Positions 9,964 through 20,327 of a stretch of 64,000 nt of DNA are shown piece by piece. Numbering within the stretch: the first letter of the stretch is position 1; every line of letters begins with the position of its first letter. The translations under genes were made by a program, and so were the position numbers. The stretch is from contig NC_065917.1 of NCBI RefSeq assembly GCF_905147045.1, positions 7,146,501-7,210,500 on the forward strand. Direction: 5' to 3'. The notes beneath the pieces are model-generated. The model saw only the letters and a program-made list of their open reading frames with translations. It did no database searches and was not told the DNA's origin. The stretch is from Nymphalis io (taxonomy: Eukaryota; Arthropoda; Insecta; Lepidoptera; Nymphalidae).

Positions 9964-10510
9964 TTAAATATATTTCCGAATGAATCAACAAAAATATAAA
10001 CAAATACTGTTATTACTATGCCTAGAAGGAAAGATCAAATAATTGCACGTTACGAAGATAGTTTATAAAAAGAAATAAATATGGCATAATATACAAATTC
10101 TTTTTAAAAAACGATTGTTTATTTATTAAACATTTATATTAATTTAATAAAAAAAAAGAAAATTTCAAAGATTACTATTTTACTCGCCCGTCGCCTTTAT
10201 AATAAAACTAGGATCACAGTGAAATTTAAAAGAACGCCTGATTTTACGATTATTAATTTAAAACGAATATCGATTCGACACAGATAAAGTAAAATGTTTT
10301 AAATCACACGTTAATTTCATATCTCATGTTGGTAAAATAAGCAGTTAGCGTTAGTTTCTTGCGGTTGGCAATGAATTGTTAGACCCGTTAAGCCCGTTTG
10401 GACATTTGAATTTCAACATTACGTTTAGTGTTAGTTCCTCATAATTCCTTAAATGCATTCTTTCACTTTCACTTTATATCTTAAACGTTTCCATTACAAA
10501 ACGACAATAA
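9964..10510. other. AT-rich stretch without a gene
   Basis: No exon or repeat was recognised. Parts of 10240-10500 show weak similarity to the upstream region of the small gene at 8.05-8.3 kb, as expected if the inverted duplication included the promoter. Confidence 0.5.
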
Positions 10511-10857
10511 ATATTATTTAATTTGTAAGTAGTATCAATGAATATCGTATATTATCAGTATTTAGTATATTTAACTATGTGCTTATATTTAATATGTGAT
10601 TTTTTCGTTTCTTTTTTTTTTGTTTCAGATTACGTATATCGGATTATTACTATGTCATCTATTTCATTTTAAATATATAAGAAGTTTTTGGTTACGTTGT
10701 TACATTGTAAGTAAAACTAAATTGTATTCGTTTAATGGAGGTATATCGATTGTGATATTTAATAAATTCTTCGTTTAATTACATTCTTGATAATAAAAGC
10801 GGCCACTTGGAATATCTTACATATTGCCCAATTTTGATACATTTAAGCATTCTTCAG
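10511..10857 (+). pseudogene. Decayed inverted duplicate of the small spliced gene
   Basis: The first three exons of the gene at 8048-7718 are matched in order. Exon 1 is 10511-10524, with ATA in place of the ATG. Exon 2 is 10629-10706, still bounded by TTTGTTTCAG and GTAAGTAAAAC. Exon 3 is about 10784-10857, ending at GTGAGT; its last 58 bases are clearly alike. The exon-3 acceptor CAG is lost, exon 2 is five bases short and stops fill the frame. Intron sequence is also conserved, so the copy arose by DNA duplication and inversion, not retrotransposition. Confidence 0.65.
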
Positions 10858-11286
10858 GTGAGTTGATGCATTAATTACATTATTAGTTAATATCCAATAT
10901 GTTTCACTATTTATTTCAATTAATATCTTGATATTTTAAACAAAACACATACATTATTAAAAGCAAAGCTACTAGATGACTTAGGTTGAATCCTAATGTG
11001 TTTGGAATACTTAAAGACCTAATTTCATTAATATTATTATTGTTCTCGTTCTCTTATACTCTTTAATTGCTATTTAAACAAAAAAAGCATATTGTGGCAT
11101 TTCAAATGAGAACATTAATTACTTCTTATCATATAAGTTATTAGTAACATTTTAATTCTTTATTTTTATTTGTACCTGTGTTTGTTTCATTCTCAAGACA
11201 TAGTATTTGATCTAGTATATGCAGGGCAGGTAATAAATTGTTTTGTTTACAGGACAAGACTTTATGATATTACAGTAGTAATATAT

Positions 11287-11466
11287 CAGTTGAAAAGTTC
11301 TTGCTGGGATGCAGCTGTTGGGGGCTCTGTTTTGTTGAAAACTAAATTGCTGTTTGCTCGCCTGCAACTGCTTGCCACATTGCTCTGCTTTATTATCATA
11401 CTGAATCAACATTTTCATTTTCTCTTCTTGATGCTGAATTCTGGGTTTATGCTATCCTGCTTATTT
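11287..11466 (+). repeat. CTG-rich interspersed repeat, copy 2
   Basis: GTTCTTGCTGGGATGCAG, TGCTGTTTGCTCGCCTGCAA, CCACATTGCTCTGCTTT and the terminal CCTGCTTATTT align with copies 1 and 3. A long open frame crosses it (11170-11580), but the frame is not kept in the other copies, so it is not evidence of a gene. Confidence 0.65.
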
Positions 11467-11829
11467 CCTTTATCATTTATTGATGACTTAATATTTAACT
11501 TTGATGAGGAGATTGATATTTATCTTAGTGTACTGCAGAATTATTCGCGTATAAGGGAGTTGCTTTCTATTTTCGAATAATTAGAGATAGTTATATATGA
11601 GATAAGATGCGGATAACATGTCGCTCCCTATTTACCTTTTTGGGTTCAGTGTGGTAAGACGTTCTTGTTCTACTTGAAGTTCAAATGTCGTCTAATTTTT
11701 ATATTGATGATTGGAAATATTGGTGTAATAAAACACAATTATTTTGTAATTATTAGCAACTGTGAGGTTGCCGCCCGCGTTTAGGCATTAGACGCGTTAG
11801 TACATTTTTTTATTTCTGACTGACACGCC

Positions 11830-12240
11830 GTGAGGCTTGACTCGGGATTCTCTGAGTAATGCGGTGGTAACTTCGGAATGAGATTCCTCGCAACAGTCTC
11901 GATGATTGGTCTCTACGGAGTCCTTCTAGTCTAGCGGTTTTTTTTCCATTGGGACCTTGTGGTTCAGTCTGCGGATGGCAGTCTGGGTATTGTTGCAAAA
12001 AATCCAAAGAAGAAAATTTTGGGCTAGAAAGGAACCATCTCAATCATCAAGGATAACATCTCCAAGGCAGGAGGCTAACTGATCCCGAGGTATATGGCGG
12101 TCTGATGCTAGAAAGGATATCGGATGAATAGATTCGGGACACAGTGAGAAAGTCGTTGAGGCTGCCACAAAACGTGCCGTATTTACATGCTTGGCTTGGC
12201 GGTCCTATGGATGCAGACAGCCTTTAGAACCTCGTACTAT
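11830..12240 (+). pseudogene. R2-clade fragment, copy V (5' UTR joined to thumb region)
   Basis: 11870-12030 matches R2 5' sequence seen at 17945-18070 and 1080-1215 (GAGATTCCTCGCA, TAGCGGTTTT, GGGACCTTG, TTGCAAAAA.TCC). From 12050 it matches the thumb region after the RT core (AACATCTCCAAGGCA, CTGATCCCGAGGTA, GATATCGGATGA), ending in the GGCTTGGCGGTCC block near 12210. The whole RT core is deleted, and frame and stop lesions are everywhere. Confidence 0.8.
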
Positions 12241-12530
12241 ATCTGGTACATGTTTCATTATTTTAATAAATTTGTTAATATTTTAAACAATAAATAAACT
12301 TTGCTTTCGACAATATACTGAATGCCATGGTTTAATTCTAATATGCTTGTATTTTTTAAATGCTTCATTTTATTATAAATAGGTATAAATAACTTTATCA
12401 TTCTTTTTTTATTACTAATTAAGAAATTAGTTTCCATATTTTTGAATTTTTAAAATGACCAATTTAATAACTTTAATCACATAAATAATTATTTGAAATT
12501 TACAGTACAGTGCAGAAACAGCCTGTTAAT

Positions 12531-12812
12531 ATCCCAGTGCTGGTCTAAGGCCTCCTCTGCCTTTTGAAGAGAAGGCATGGGACTTATTCCACCACAGTGC
12601 TCCAATGCGGGTTGGTAGAATACAAATGAGGCAGAATTTTAATGAAATTAGACACATGCACATTTCCTCACAATGTTATTCGTCACTATCAAACATGAGA
12701 TGAATTATAAACACAAATTAAGCACATAAAAATTCAGTGGTGCTTGCCCGGGTTTGAACCCACGATCATCGGGTAAGATTCACACACTCTTACCACTGGG
12801 CTATCTCGGCTT
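12531..12812 (-). repeat. SINE-1, nearly full length
   Basis: Reverse orientation of the family at 8370-8651. The tRNA-like head is at the right end (GCCCAGTGGTAAGAGTGTGTG and GGTTCAAACCCGGGC on the minus strand). The 3' part CACTGGGATATTAACAGGC is at the left. It is more diverged than the copy at 57643. Confidence 0.8.
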
Positions 12813-12890
12813 CCTAATAAACTTGTAACTCCTAACACTATCTCAAACTGTATGCGTTCGTAATCGACCGAATTTAATTAAGATTTACAC

Positions 12891-12919
12891 GTTCTAACCA
12901 TTAGGCCATCTCGGCTTTT
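12891..12919 (-). repeat. Isolated tRNA-like head of a SINE
   Basis: On the minus strand AGCCGAGATGGCCTAATGG is the A-box region of a SINE-1-like head, but no B box or body follows. The fragment is too short to be a tRNA gene. Confidence 0.5.
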
Positions 12920-12975
12920 TTTAAGTATTTATGCAATACCTGTTATAAGTATTTTTTTTTCACAGCACTTGACTT

Positions 12976-13200
12976 GGTGAAGTCAACTGAAGAGTGCTTG
13001 CTGAGATGGAGTTTTTGGAGGCTCTGCTGTTTTGAAGTCTTGCTGCTGTTTGTCTAGACAACTGCGACTGTTGCTTCTGTTGCTGCTGTTGATGCTGCAG
13101 CTTGTTGCATGCCACTTTGCACTGCTTTTTCTGTTCTGAATCGACAGTTCCGTTTTCTGTTCTGGATGCTGCATTAATGGTTTGCACTTTCTTGCTTATT
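12976..13200 (+). repeat. CTG-rich interspersed repeat, copy 3
   Basis: GAGTGCTTGCTGAGATGGAG, TTGCTGCTGTTTGTCTAGAC, CCACTTTGCACTGCTTTTTC and GGATGCTGCATTAATGG match the other two copies, followed by TTCTTGCTTATTT. The minus strand is open for 75 codons and glutamine-rich (repeated CAG/CAA), which is a by-product of the CTG-rich composition. Confidence 0.65.
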
Positions 13201-13375
13201 TCAATTAACTATTATACGTCCAATTTAAAACCAATACTAATAATTATTTAGTTATTTAATAAGCACACTAGCAATATACATGTATCACACAGTCACACAC
13301 ACATATAAACAGTTTCTGATATGAATATTAATTAATAATAATAATAAATATCCTGGGACATTATTCACACTGATT

Positions 13376-13600
13376 CCAGATTAAGCTTGTACAGAGCTCG
13401 TTCTATGGAAACCAGACAACTGATATACTACATATACTACTTTTCTTTTGTAAATACATACTTATATAGAAAATTACACAAAAACTCAGGACAAACAGAC
13501 ATGTTCGTGCACACAAAAGTCTGTCCTGCGTGGGAATCGAACCCACAGCCATAGGCGTGAAAGGCAAGTCTCTACTAAACATGCCAACCGGCTCGTCAAT
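13376..13600 (-). repeat. SINE-2 (tRNA-derived)
   Basis: Read on the minus strand, the head ends in GGGTTCGATTCCCAC (B box). It is followed by GCAGGACAGACTTTTGTG, AACATGTCTGTTTGTCC, TAAGTATGTATTTACAAAAG, CAGTTGTCTGGTTTCCATAG and AAGCTTAATCTG. The same family separates the tandem arrays at 48878-49160 and 50851-51132. Here the 3' TTA tail is represented by the TAATAATAATAATA run near 13330. Confidence 0.8.
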
Positions 13601-14539
13601 TATAAGTGTACTTAACTTCATAGATTATTGCATGAACATGATTTAATAAAAATTGTGCCGTCAGGAACAAAGTTCTTTGTAATTTTCAACTCAAAACATG
13701 TTTTAAAATTTTAGTGTTTAACTGTATTATTGTTAAACCAAAAAGCACAGCCGTCCTTTCTTTCAATGCAAAAATGTTAAGTACCAATTTAAATTAATAA
13801 ATTACATTTAATATTTTAGTAATTTATTCTAAATTAAAATTTAAAAAGAGTTATTAAAGTATTATATTTTATTATAATCTGCCCAGAGAAGAATCGGCAA
13901 AAGAAACTCAACGGTTTTTTTTATATTTTTATTATCATGCCTTGAAATTGTTTACAAATTTTATAAAAAAAGTATAATAAAAATAGTAAAAATATAGTCG
14001 GAAGACGATCGTTTCATAACCAAGGTGTTCTATCATCTATAAACTCGCTAATTGTATAAGTCAAATAATACTGCAGGGGATCGTAAGCGCGATGTAATTC
14101 AGACACTCTTTTTAGCTGGCCATCTTTGCAATGCAGTATTGTATCTCTGGATCCTTTGTAATCTACTCATCACTGAATAGATTATACCATAGCTATCTCT
14201 TCAACCATTCGTCCAAATTATATGCAGTAGAAGGGAAAAGTTTTTTGTTTTAAGCCAAGTGCTTAAACGATAAGTTTACTTATTTTGATAAGAATTCATA
14301 ATTTTTGATAATTTGACCAACGAACAACCTAATGATTTATTTTCTTAATATAAAAAATAGCTTTTTGTTACTTAAATATAAACTTGTAAAACTGATTTTC
14401 TTGTAGGCATTATCAAACTACAATTTTTCTCTAGAACTCAATCGTATATCTCCCATCGTTTTCGTTGGACCGTTTTTCCTCCGACTTACTTTGCAAATCT
14501 ATATACAGTACTCACAAATGATATGGCTTTCTATCGGTA
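13601..14539. other. AT-rich stretch, no gene recognised
   Basis: The only notable piece is 13878-13912 (CCCAGAGAAGAATCGGCAAAAG..CTCAACGG), a motif familiar from 3' regions of lepidopteran LINEs, here on its own. The rest gave no exon or repeat match. Confidence 0.45.
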
Positions 14540-14624
14540 AAAGAATTTTCAAAATCGGTTCAATAGATCCAGGGGTTACCCCTACAACCTCACAAACTTT
14601 ACCTCTTTATAATATTAGTATAGA
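14540..14624 (-). repeat. Helitron-type 5' terminus
   Basis: The minus strand from 14624 reads TCTATACTAATATTATAAAG, then GAGGTAAAGTTTGTGAGG, the standard 5' end of a lepidopteran Helitron family. The expected CTAG 3' end to the left was not found, so the copy is either truncated or its other end is decayed. Confidence 0.6.
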
Positions 14625-15774
14625 CAATCAAGAAGCTACCACATACAGAAGATTAAATGATAAATGACAATTACGTACGTCAGTAATATTATTTTCGTTT
14701 TTTACCATTCGTTCCTAAGAAGATAGATCCACACAGCCTAATCAACTGAAATGCATGCCAAAAATAGTCCAAACTATTATATTTATTAAAGTGTAATATT
14801 TTAAACTTTGACAGCTAAAAATGAATAATGAAAGGCTTTTTTTTTACAAATCATATCATAGATATACTTATCTTGAATAATTTGAAAATCCATGTTTAAC
14901 TTGAAATGATGATGAAGAAAATATTTGTTATTTTTTTAAAGGTTTTCTGTGATAAAATAACTTTGGCTTGGTTGATTCCTGCATGAATAATATTATAATA
15001 GTGTCATCTGAATAGCAATATTATTGGTCGTATAAATTGATGAAAATTTGTGTACTCAAAATTTTCCAAGTTTGTTCTAATCGATTTTAAATGATTTTTA
15101 TAGTCTTAAAAATTTTAAAGCTTTTAAAGTATCATTACAAAAATATATTTTTTTACGATCCGCCCAATACCAAGCGGAATTAGGTAAACAACGAAGAAAA
15201 GGAAGTTAGTTTATTAACAGTTATTAATATTAGATTGTTTTAATTTCAGATTGTACTTGCTCTTTAGTTAATGCAGTGTTGTCAAAGTTAAAATGCAATA
15301 GTGGCGCTTTGACTAACCCTTACGGCGATAATATTTGCAGCCAGATGTAGAAAATCAGGATCAGCATCTTGTCGGATCAGTACGTGGCAGTTCATCATGT
15401 TTATTGTTTGTTCGTTTGTTCATTATCAATTTCTATTTTACTACCCATATTTTAATATTATTTTTGTTAATAAGGCCATGAACATAATTACCTATCTATT
15501 TTGATAACCTAGTCGCTAATGATATTTACTTTTGATTCACTCTAGTCGTTGTTTATGATCAAATATTAGGTTTTTTTTTTGGAGTGAATGTTATGACATA
15601 GTTTGAGGTTAACTATAATTCTATTTATTAAATAATATTCTTTTAGATTTAAATCTGCTCATAGTATGCGACAGTCTTTTATGAAATGTATTTTATGGAA
15701 TACTATTTTACCATCGGCAAACATAATATACTGTGCACGGTTGGGGCAATTTTTGATATAAAAAATATAACGAA
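14625..15774. other. AT-rich stretch without a gene
   Basis: No splice-bounded open frame, tRNA-like box or known element was seen on either strand. Short homopolymer runs of T are common. Confidence 0.55.
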
Positions 15775-15949
15775 CGGGGAGATTCATCGCCATACGATGG
15801 CCCACGCCTCGATGTTTCACAAGTCCCGTCGTGGGTTCGTCGTAAGACATGGGTCGCGGATGGGAAGCGGATGCATCGGTGCTGGGTCTCGTCGACGCTG
15901 GTTCGTCGATGGTTGGTCACTACGAAGAGCAAGAGAGAAAATTTATTCG
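15775..15949 (+). other. GC-rich segment of unknown origin abutting R2 copy IV
   Basis: The composition changes sharply near 15775 and the segment stays open in one plus-strand frame (MAHASMFHKSRRGFVVRHGS is part of it). It ends against R2 sequence. It could be 5' sequence of an R1- or R2-like element, but nothing in the other R2 copies matches it. Confidence 0.35.
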
Positions 15950-16638
15950 GTTGGGACCTTGCAAATACAAATGACTGATGAAAACCTGTCTGGAGGTATT
16001 GGCGTTCTTGGTAGTTGAGTCCAACGCGAGAGGGGGTTCGAGTACTGAGCGGACCTCAGAAGTGCAGACCACGATCGAGCCGAAGAGCGCTCCCGAAGAC
16101 CAACCTGCCGTTGAATCACGCCGTTGAGTCGAAACCTCAATCGTGTCAAACCCGGCGCATGTACTCGAAGTTCTCTTTCGGGAGGTTGAGACACAGAAGT
16201 GCATACGCATATAGGAACTATTCCAAAAGTGTCCTAGTCGTGCAGTAGCGGAGGTAATCAACTGATGCACTTGGGCCGTTAAGCACAGCCTAAGGACGCT
16301 AGAAATTTACTGGCGACCAATCCTCGAAGCAGTATCGAGTGCCCCGGGACCTTCGAAGGAGGCCTTTCAAATCTTCGGACAGTGTCCCCTGTACGGAAGT
16401 GTGTACAAATACTCGGAGCTGTGGGCGCTGATAACCGTCGATGAAGTGAAAGCGTCCCGCTTCGACATAAGGACTGCGCCAAGTCCAGGTCTTCATTCTG
16501 AAGAGAGATGCTCCAAAAGGTCCTGGTGACTACTGGTCAATTTCAATTGCGTCGGTACCATTTCGGCACCTGCACAGCATCCTGACGAGAAGACTGCTCG
16601 CCTGCTGCCCAACCGACAAGCGTCGGCACGGTTTCGTG
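15950..16638 (+). pseudogene. R2-clade fragment, copy IV, fused to an R1-clade element
   Basis: It carries the N-terminal linker (GTTGAGTCCAACGCGAGAGG, GAGCGCTCCCGAAGACC), the AAAEVI-like region, the YWRPILEAVS-like segment missing from copies I and II, the FDIRTAPSPG-like start of the RT and the block for ISIAS.PFRHLHSILTRRLLACCP. It stops at the RHGFV motif (about 16637). From 16639 the sequence is R1-clade, with the reading frame running across the joint. Several frameshifts are present. Confidence 0.85.
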
Positions 16639-17568
16639 AGAAATTACCAACAGCTGGACAAGGTAATGTGCGTGTGCATGGCAGAGTGGCAGATCAACGT
16701 GGCGGTGGTATCAGAGCCCTACTTCGTTCCCTCGCGGGACGACTGGGTCTCCGACCACGAACAGGTCGTGGCCATCGTCGCCCCTGAGGTCGCTGGCGCT
16801 CCAGCCATCGAGGGTGTGGCCAGGGGCAGGGGGTGTGTGCTGGCCGTCGTCGGCGGTGTAACGGTCGTCGCCGTCAACGCGTCGCCCAGTTGGAGTCTCG
16901 CCGAATTTGAGCAGATGCTGGTGGAGGTCGGGACTCTGATCGGGCAAGCAACGCCCGCACCGGTGTTGGTCGCGGCGGACTTCAACGCCAAATCAACGGA
17001 TTGGGGTTCTCCTGTGGCTAATGCCCGGGGTGAGTTGCTGGAGGAGTGGACGATCTCGTTGGGACTGGCGGTCCTCAACAGTGGGTCAGAGAGCACGTGC
17101 GTGCGGCAGCAGGGCAAATCGATCGTGGACGTTACGTTCGCGTCCAACGCCCTGGCCCGCCGTACTCAAAATTGGAGGGTTGAGACTGGCGTGAAGACAC
17201 TGTCGGATCACCGATATATTCGGTTCGATGTCTCTGCGTCGGCTCGTTCGGATGTTCGGCCCACTGTTGGAAGAATGGAAGGTCGTCCGCGTTGGTGCCT
17301 GGGTCGCCTCGACGGACAGTTGGCGAAGGAGGCGGCCATCGTCGAAGCCTGGGGGGCCGGTTTCGACCCGGCCTTCCCGATCGATCAGGAGGCCGACCGG
17401 ATCAACGGCGCCCTATCTCGGGTGTGCGACGCGGTGATGCCGAGGGCTAAACCGCACCCGCCATGTCGGCGGGTGTACTGGTGGCGTCCGGAGCTCCGTT
17501 GGCTGCGCAAGGCGTGCGTGCGTAGATACTCACGGGTTGGTCGTAATACGAATTTCCGAGCCCGCTAA
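16639..17568 (+). pseudogene. R1-clade LINE endonuclease, fragment
   Basis: The 310-codon open frame starting at 16636 encodes an apurinic-type endonuclease of the R1 clade. It has VAVVSEPYFVP (catalytic Glu) near residue 25, LVAADFNAKSTDWGS near 112, ARGELLEEW, and TLSDHRYIRF (Asp-His) near 195. It then runs into the linker (WWRPELRWLRKACVRRYSR) just before the RT, where it stops. The ORF1 part and the RT are absent. The high GC content matches R1/R2 neighbours and contrasts with the host. R1-clade enzymes normally cut rDNA or another repeat family; the original target is not visible. Confidence 0.85.
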
Positions 17569-17899
17569 CTTTCTTCGGGGATGCGAAGAATGCGCGACCA
17601 GGTCAGCAATGGGGAAGAGTGACTTGTCACGACGCCCAACTCCTATCCACAGCCTGCTCGTGGCGCCGCTGATGTGGGAGGGGGGGATCCGCACCTAAAT
17701 TAGGCAGCCCGATAATAGCCGTTGCGGTGCTGCGTGCCTGGTTGGTGCAAATATCCTAATCCATTCTTCGACGAGGCCACAAGCGCTGTTCCATTGCGGT
17801 CTCCACCATCGCTGATACGGTCCTTACGGATACGTCTGTGGTGATGGAGACCGGAATCAGGCTTGACCCTGATTATTATAATATATAATAATATTCTCT
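17569..17899 (+). other. Unassigned segment between R1 and R2 pieces
   Basis: 17569-17870 is moderately GC-rich and holds no recognisable domain. 17872-17898 is an AT-rich TAATAATA run. It may contain remnants of R1 3' or R2 5' UTR, but no other copy in the window confirms this. Confidence 0.4.
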
Positions 17900-19124
17900 T
17901 TGAGTGGTGCGACAGCCTTCCATCTTTATGGTTGTAATCCTGGTGGTGACTGCGAGGTGAGATTCCTCGCAGTAGTACCGATCCTTGCAAAACCCGTGGG
18001 CGAGCCCCGTGGTTGGGTTTGCGACCCGACCACAAGGGGGAATTTACCTGTTTCAAAAAGTCTAAGAAAGAAAGTATTGGGCCGCCCCGATCTTCCACAG
18101 GAGTCGGGGAGCACGGTCAATTCCTCCCCGGTGGTTCAACTTGGCGTTCCCAGCGGGAATGTTGGGCGGACACTTGGATGGACCTGTCCAGTTTGTGGAC
18201 GTGTTTTTGGAACCAAGATGGGGCTGTCCACAAACGTAGAGCCCACCACGTCGAGGCCAATGTGGAGGCTGATCCAGCGCTGGTGAAGCGCAGGTGGAGT
18301 GAGGAAGAGTTGCTTCTCAATGCTCGAGTCGAGGCGCAATTTACGAGGGAAACCGGGAATGTGCGAACGTAGACCTTCCCGCCAAGCTGCCCCAACTCCG
18401 TAGGACGTTAGAAGCAGTTTAGGGCCAATGCCGGGCTTTCAAATACAAACGACTTGTGAAAACATGTCTGGAGAAATTGGCGCTCTCGGAAGTTGAGCCC
18501 AATGCGAGAAGAGGTTCACCACGCCAATATTGCTCCACAGATGTCTGTGGAGCAATATTGGCGGGAGAATTTGTATGCCTCGAACGTCGAGAGTCGTTCC
18601 GGAATCCGGCCTCCACTAAGTGGATAAGGGAGCGATGAATGCAATATAGTGGCTGAGAATACGTGCAATTTGTGCACTGCCACAGTAACGCCCTCCCTTC
18701 CCGAGTCCGGGCATCGCGAGGGCGTAGATGTATGGGAGAGTCGACGTTGAACTGTCGTGCCGGATGCATGCTCAGGGAGACGACGGCTCACACCATTCAG
18801 CAGTGCTTCAGATCGCACGGCGGCCGAATCGAACGCCACAATTGCATCACAAGTGTCATCGCCGAGGCGTTGGCAAAAAAAGGATAGACCGTGGTGGTGG
18901 AGCCGAGGTTCGTGACCTCAATAGGGTGTCGTAAGCCCGACATAATCGCTGCTAGGAACGGGGCTGGAGTGATCATAGACACTCAGATAGTCTCGGGTCA
19001 GAGACCGCTGGACGACGCTCATCGTGCGAAACGTAGTAAGTACGAGAAACACGCTGAGCTAGTCCAGTTGGTGGCTGATAAACTAGGGCTATCCGGAGCG
19101 GAGAGTGTACGTGCCACTTCATAA
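17900..19124 (+). pseudogene. R2-clade retrotransposon, copy III (internal deletion, 3' truncated)
   Basis: The 5' region (GGTTGTAATCCTGGTGGTGA) and N-terminal finger GWTCPVCGRVFGTKMGL (about 18178-18228) are followed by the first part of the linker. At 18522 a perfect palindrome marks a jump to VEQYWREN near the end of the RT region, so the whole RT core is missing. The CCHC knuckle (CRAGCMLRETTAHTIQQC) and the nuclease RKPDIIAAR...IIDTQIVSGQ keep both acidic residues, unlike copy II. It ends abruptly after ESVRATS at 19124. Confidence 0.85.
18522..18563. repeat. Perfect 20-bp-arm palindrome at an R2 deletion joint
   Basis: CGCCAATATTGCTCCACAGA (18522-18541), spacer TG, then its exact reverse complement (18544-18563). 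Only the right arm belongs to the R2 reading (compare ATCTGTGGAGCAGTATTGGCG in copy II near 4395). The left arm is therefore a fold-back copy made at the deletion joint. Confidence 0.9.
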
Positions 19125-19194
19125 TCGAGAGATATAATAATAATTATATACATAATACATATGCATTATATGTGTATCTCTTATACATATAACG

Positions 19195-19245
19195 AGGCGG
19201 CCAATCTCTCTTGAGATTCGCCGCCGTCTGGAGGACATTATTGTA
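19195..19245 (+). repeat. SINE-3 tail fragment
   Basis: GGCGGCCAATCTC..GAGATTCGCCGCC, then TCTGGAGGACATTATT, equals the 3' end of the SINE-3 copies at 51465-51832 and 56463-56850 read on their sense strand. The two halves form a strong stem. The rest of the SINE is absent. Confidence 0.7.
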
Positions 19246-19765
19246 TCTCTTATATATTATACGCGCGTACACACGCTATTACTCTTTCAAATTCAGTCTA
19301 TGGATATATATGTCGACGTAAAATAATAAAACTCTTTCCTAAATCGTAATTATGTTAATATTACTAAATTAATTTACAAGTTTATTTTACTAAGTAATGT
19401 TATGATTAAAATGTATGATTTTACTAAGTTATATTAAAAAGAAGGTGTAATGGTTGAGTAGTCTTTTAGGAGACGAACAATTACTCCTTATTTGTTAAAA
19501 AGTTAATCTTTAAATTAAAATTTCAATTGTAAAACTATTATAATATATTGAGATATCATAAAACGGCAAATACCATTAAAACCGTTAGTTGTTTTTAAAG
19601 ATGTTTTGCTTATTAATTTTACGTTCTAAAATAACAAAATAATTGCTAAAATTAAAGTTACACTTTATAAGTAACAACGGTTATTTTTGTTTATGAATTT
19701 CTGTAACATCAAAAGAAGTAGTTTTCATTTTTACTTTAAACTTAACTCTGTTTTTATTATAAGTT

Positions 19766-20040
19766 TTATATTCGAAAATTCTAAGCAGTGTTTAAATAAT
19801 TCCTAAAAATTGTTTCATAATGTAATAAATTAAAATTGTGTTGCAATAAAATTGTTAACTTTAATTTCATTATTTTAGAGTGAGTGTATTAATTGACTGC
19901 AGTTTTTTAAATGTTTTATTTTTAGAAGTACTGCTTAAATAATTCTTAAAAAATGTTTTTATAATTTAATAAGTCAAAATGATGTTGCGATAAAAATGTT
20001 AACTTAAATTCATTATGTAAAAGTGAGTGTATTAACTGAG
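19766..20040 (+). repeat. Two-copy tandem duplication of about 130 bp
   Basis: 19766-19899 and 19915-20040 share TAAATAATTC.TAAAAA, TGTTGC.ATAAAA.TGTTAACTT, and the end GTGAGTGTATTAA.TGA. Divergence is substantial, so the duplication is old. There is no coding potential. Confidence 0.7.
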
Positions 20041-20141
20041 TGACGGCCTTCTTGAGAGGATAGCCGTCGCTGAGCGCCGCAGGCGATGGTTGCTAGAGTG
20101 GTGAACGGGAATTCGAGGATTTACTTTCTGGGCAACCATCG
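20041..20141 (+). other. GC-rich island with two nested hairpins
   Basis: GACGGC (20042-20047) pairs with GCCGTC (20063-20068). CGATGGTTGC (20084-20093) pairs exactly with GCAACCATCG (20132-20141). A good splice-donor word, GAGGTAAGG, follows at 20144-20152. The island lies in very AT-rich DNA. It may be an untranslated first exon, a structured RNA or a leftover of a mobile element; no homologous copy was found in the window. Confidence 0.4.
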
Positions 20142-20327
20142 TCGAGGTAAGGTGAGGATTCACTGTGTGAGTACAACTCAGAGTTTATTAAGAATAAAGA
20201 AAGTGTTTTGTGCATTAAAAATTGTTATACATTGTCCGTGGTTTTCATTAATTATTTTATTATGTTCACATTTTATTGAATTCATTATGGATAAGGAGGG
20301 TGAGGTTAGCTATGCTGACAACACATT

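Noticed and set aside
11170..11580. 136-codon open frame
   Set aside because: It runs through the CTG-rich repeat, and the frame is not preserved in the two other copies.
12960..13187. Glutamine-rich minus-strand open frame
   Set aside because: Produced by CTG repeats on the plus strand within a repeat family; not conserved as a frame.
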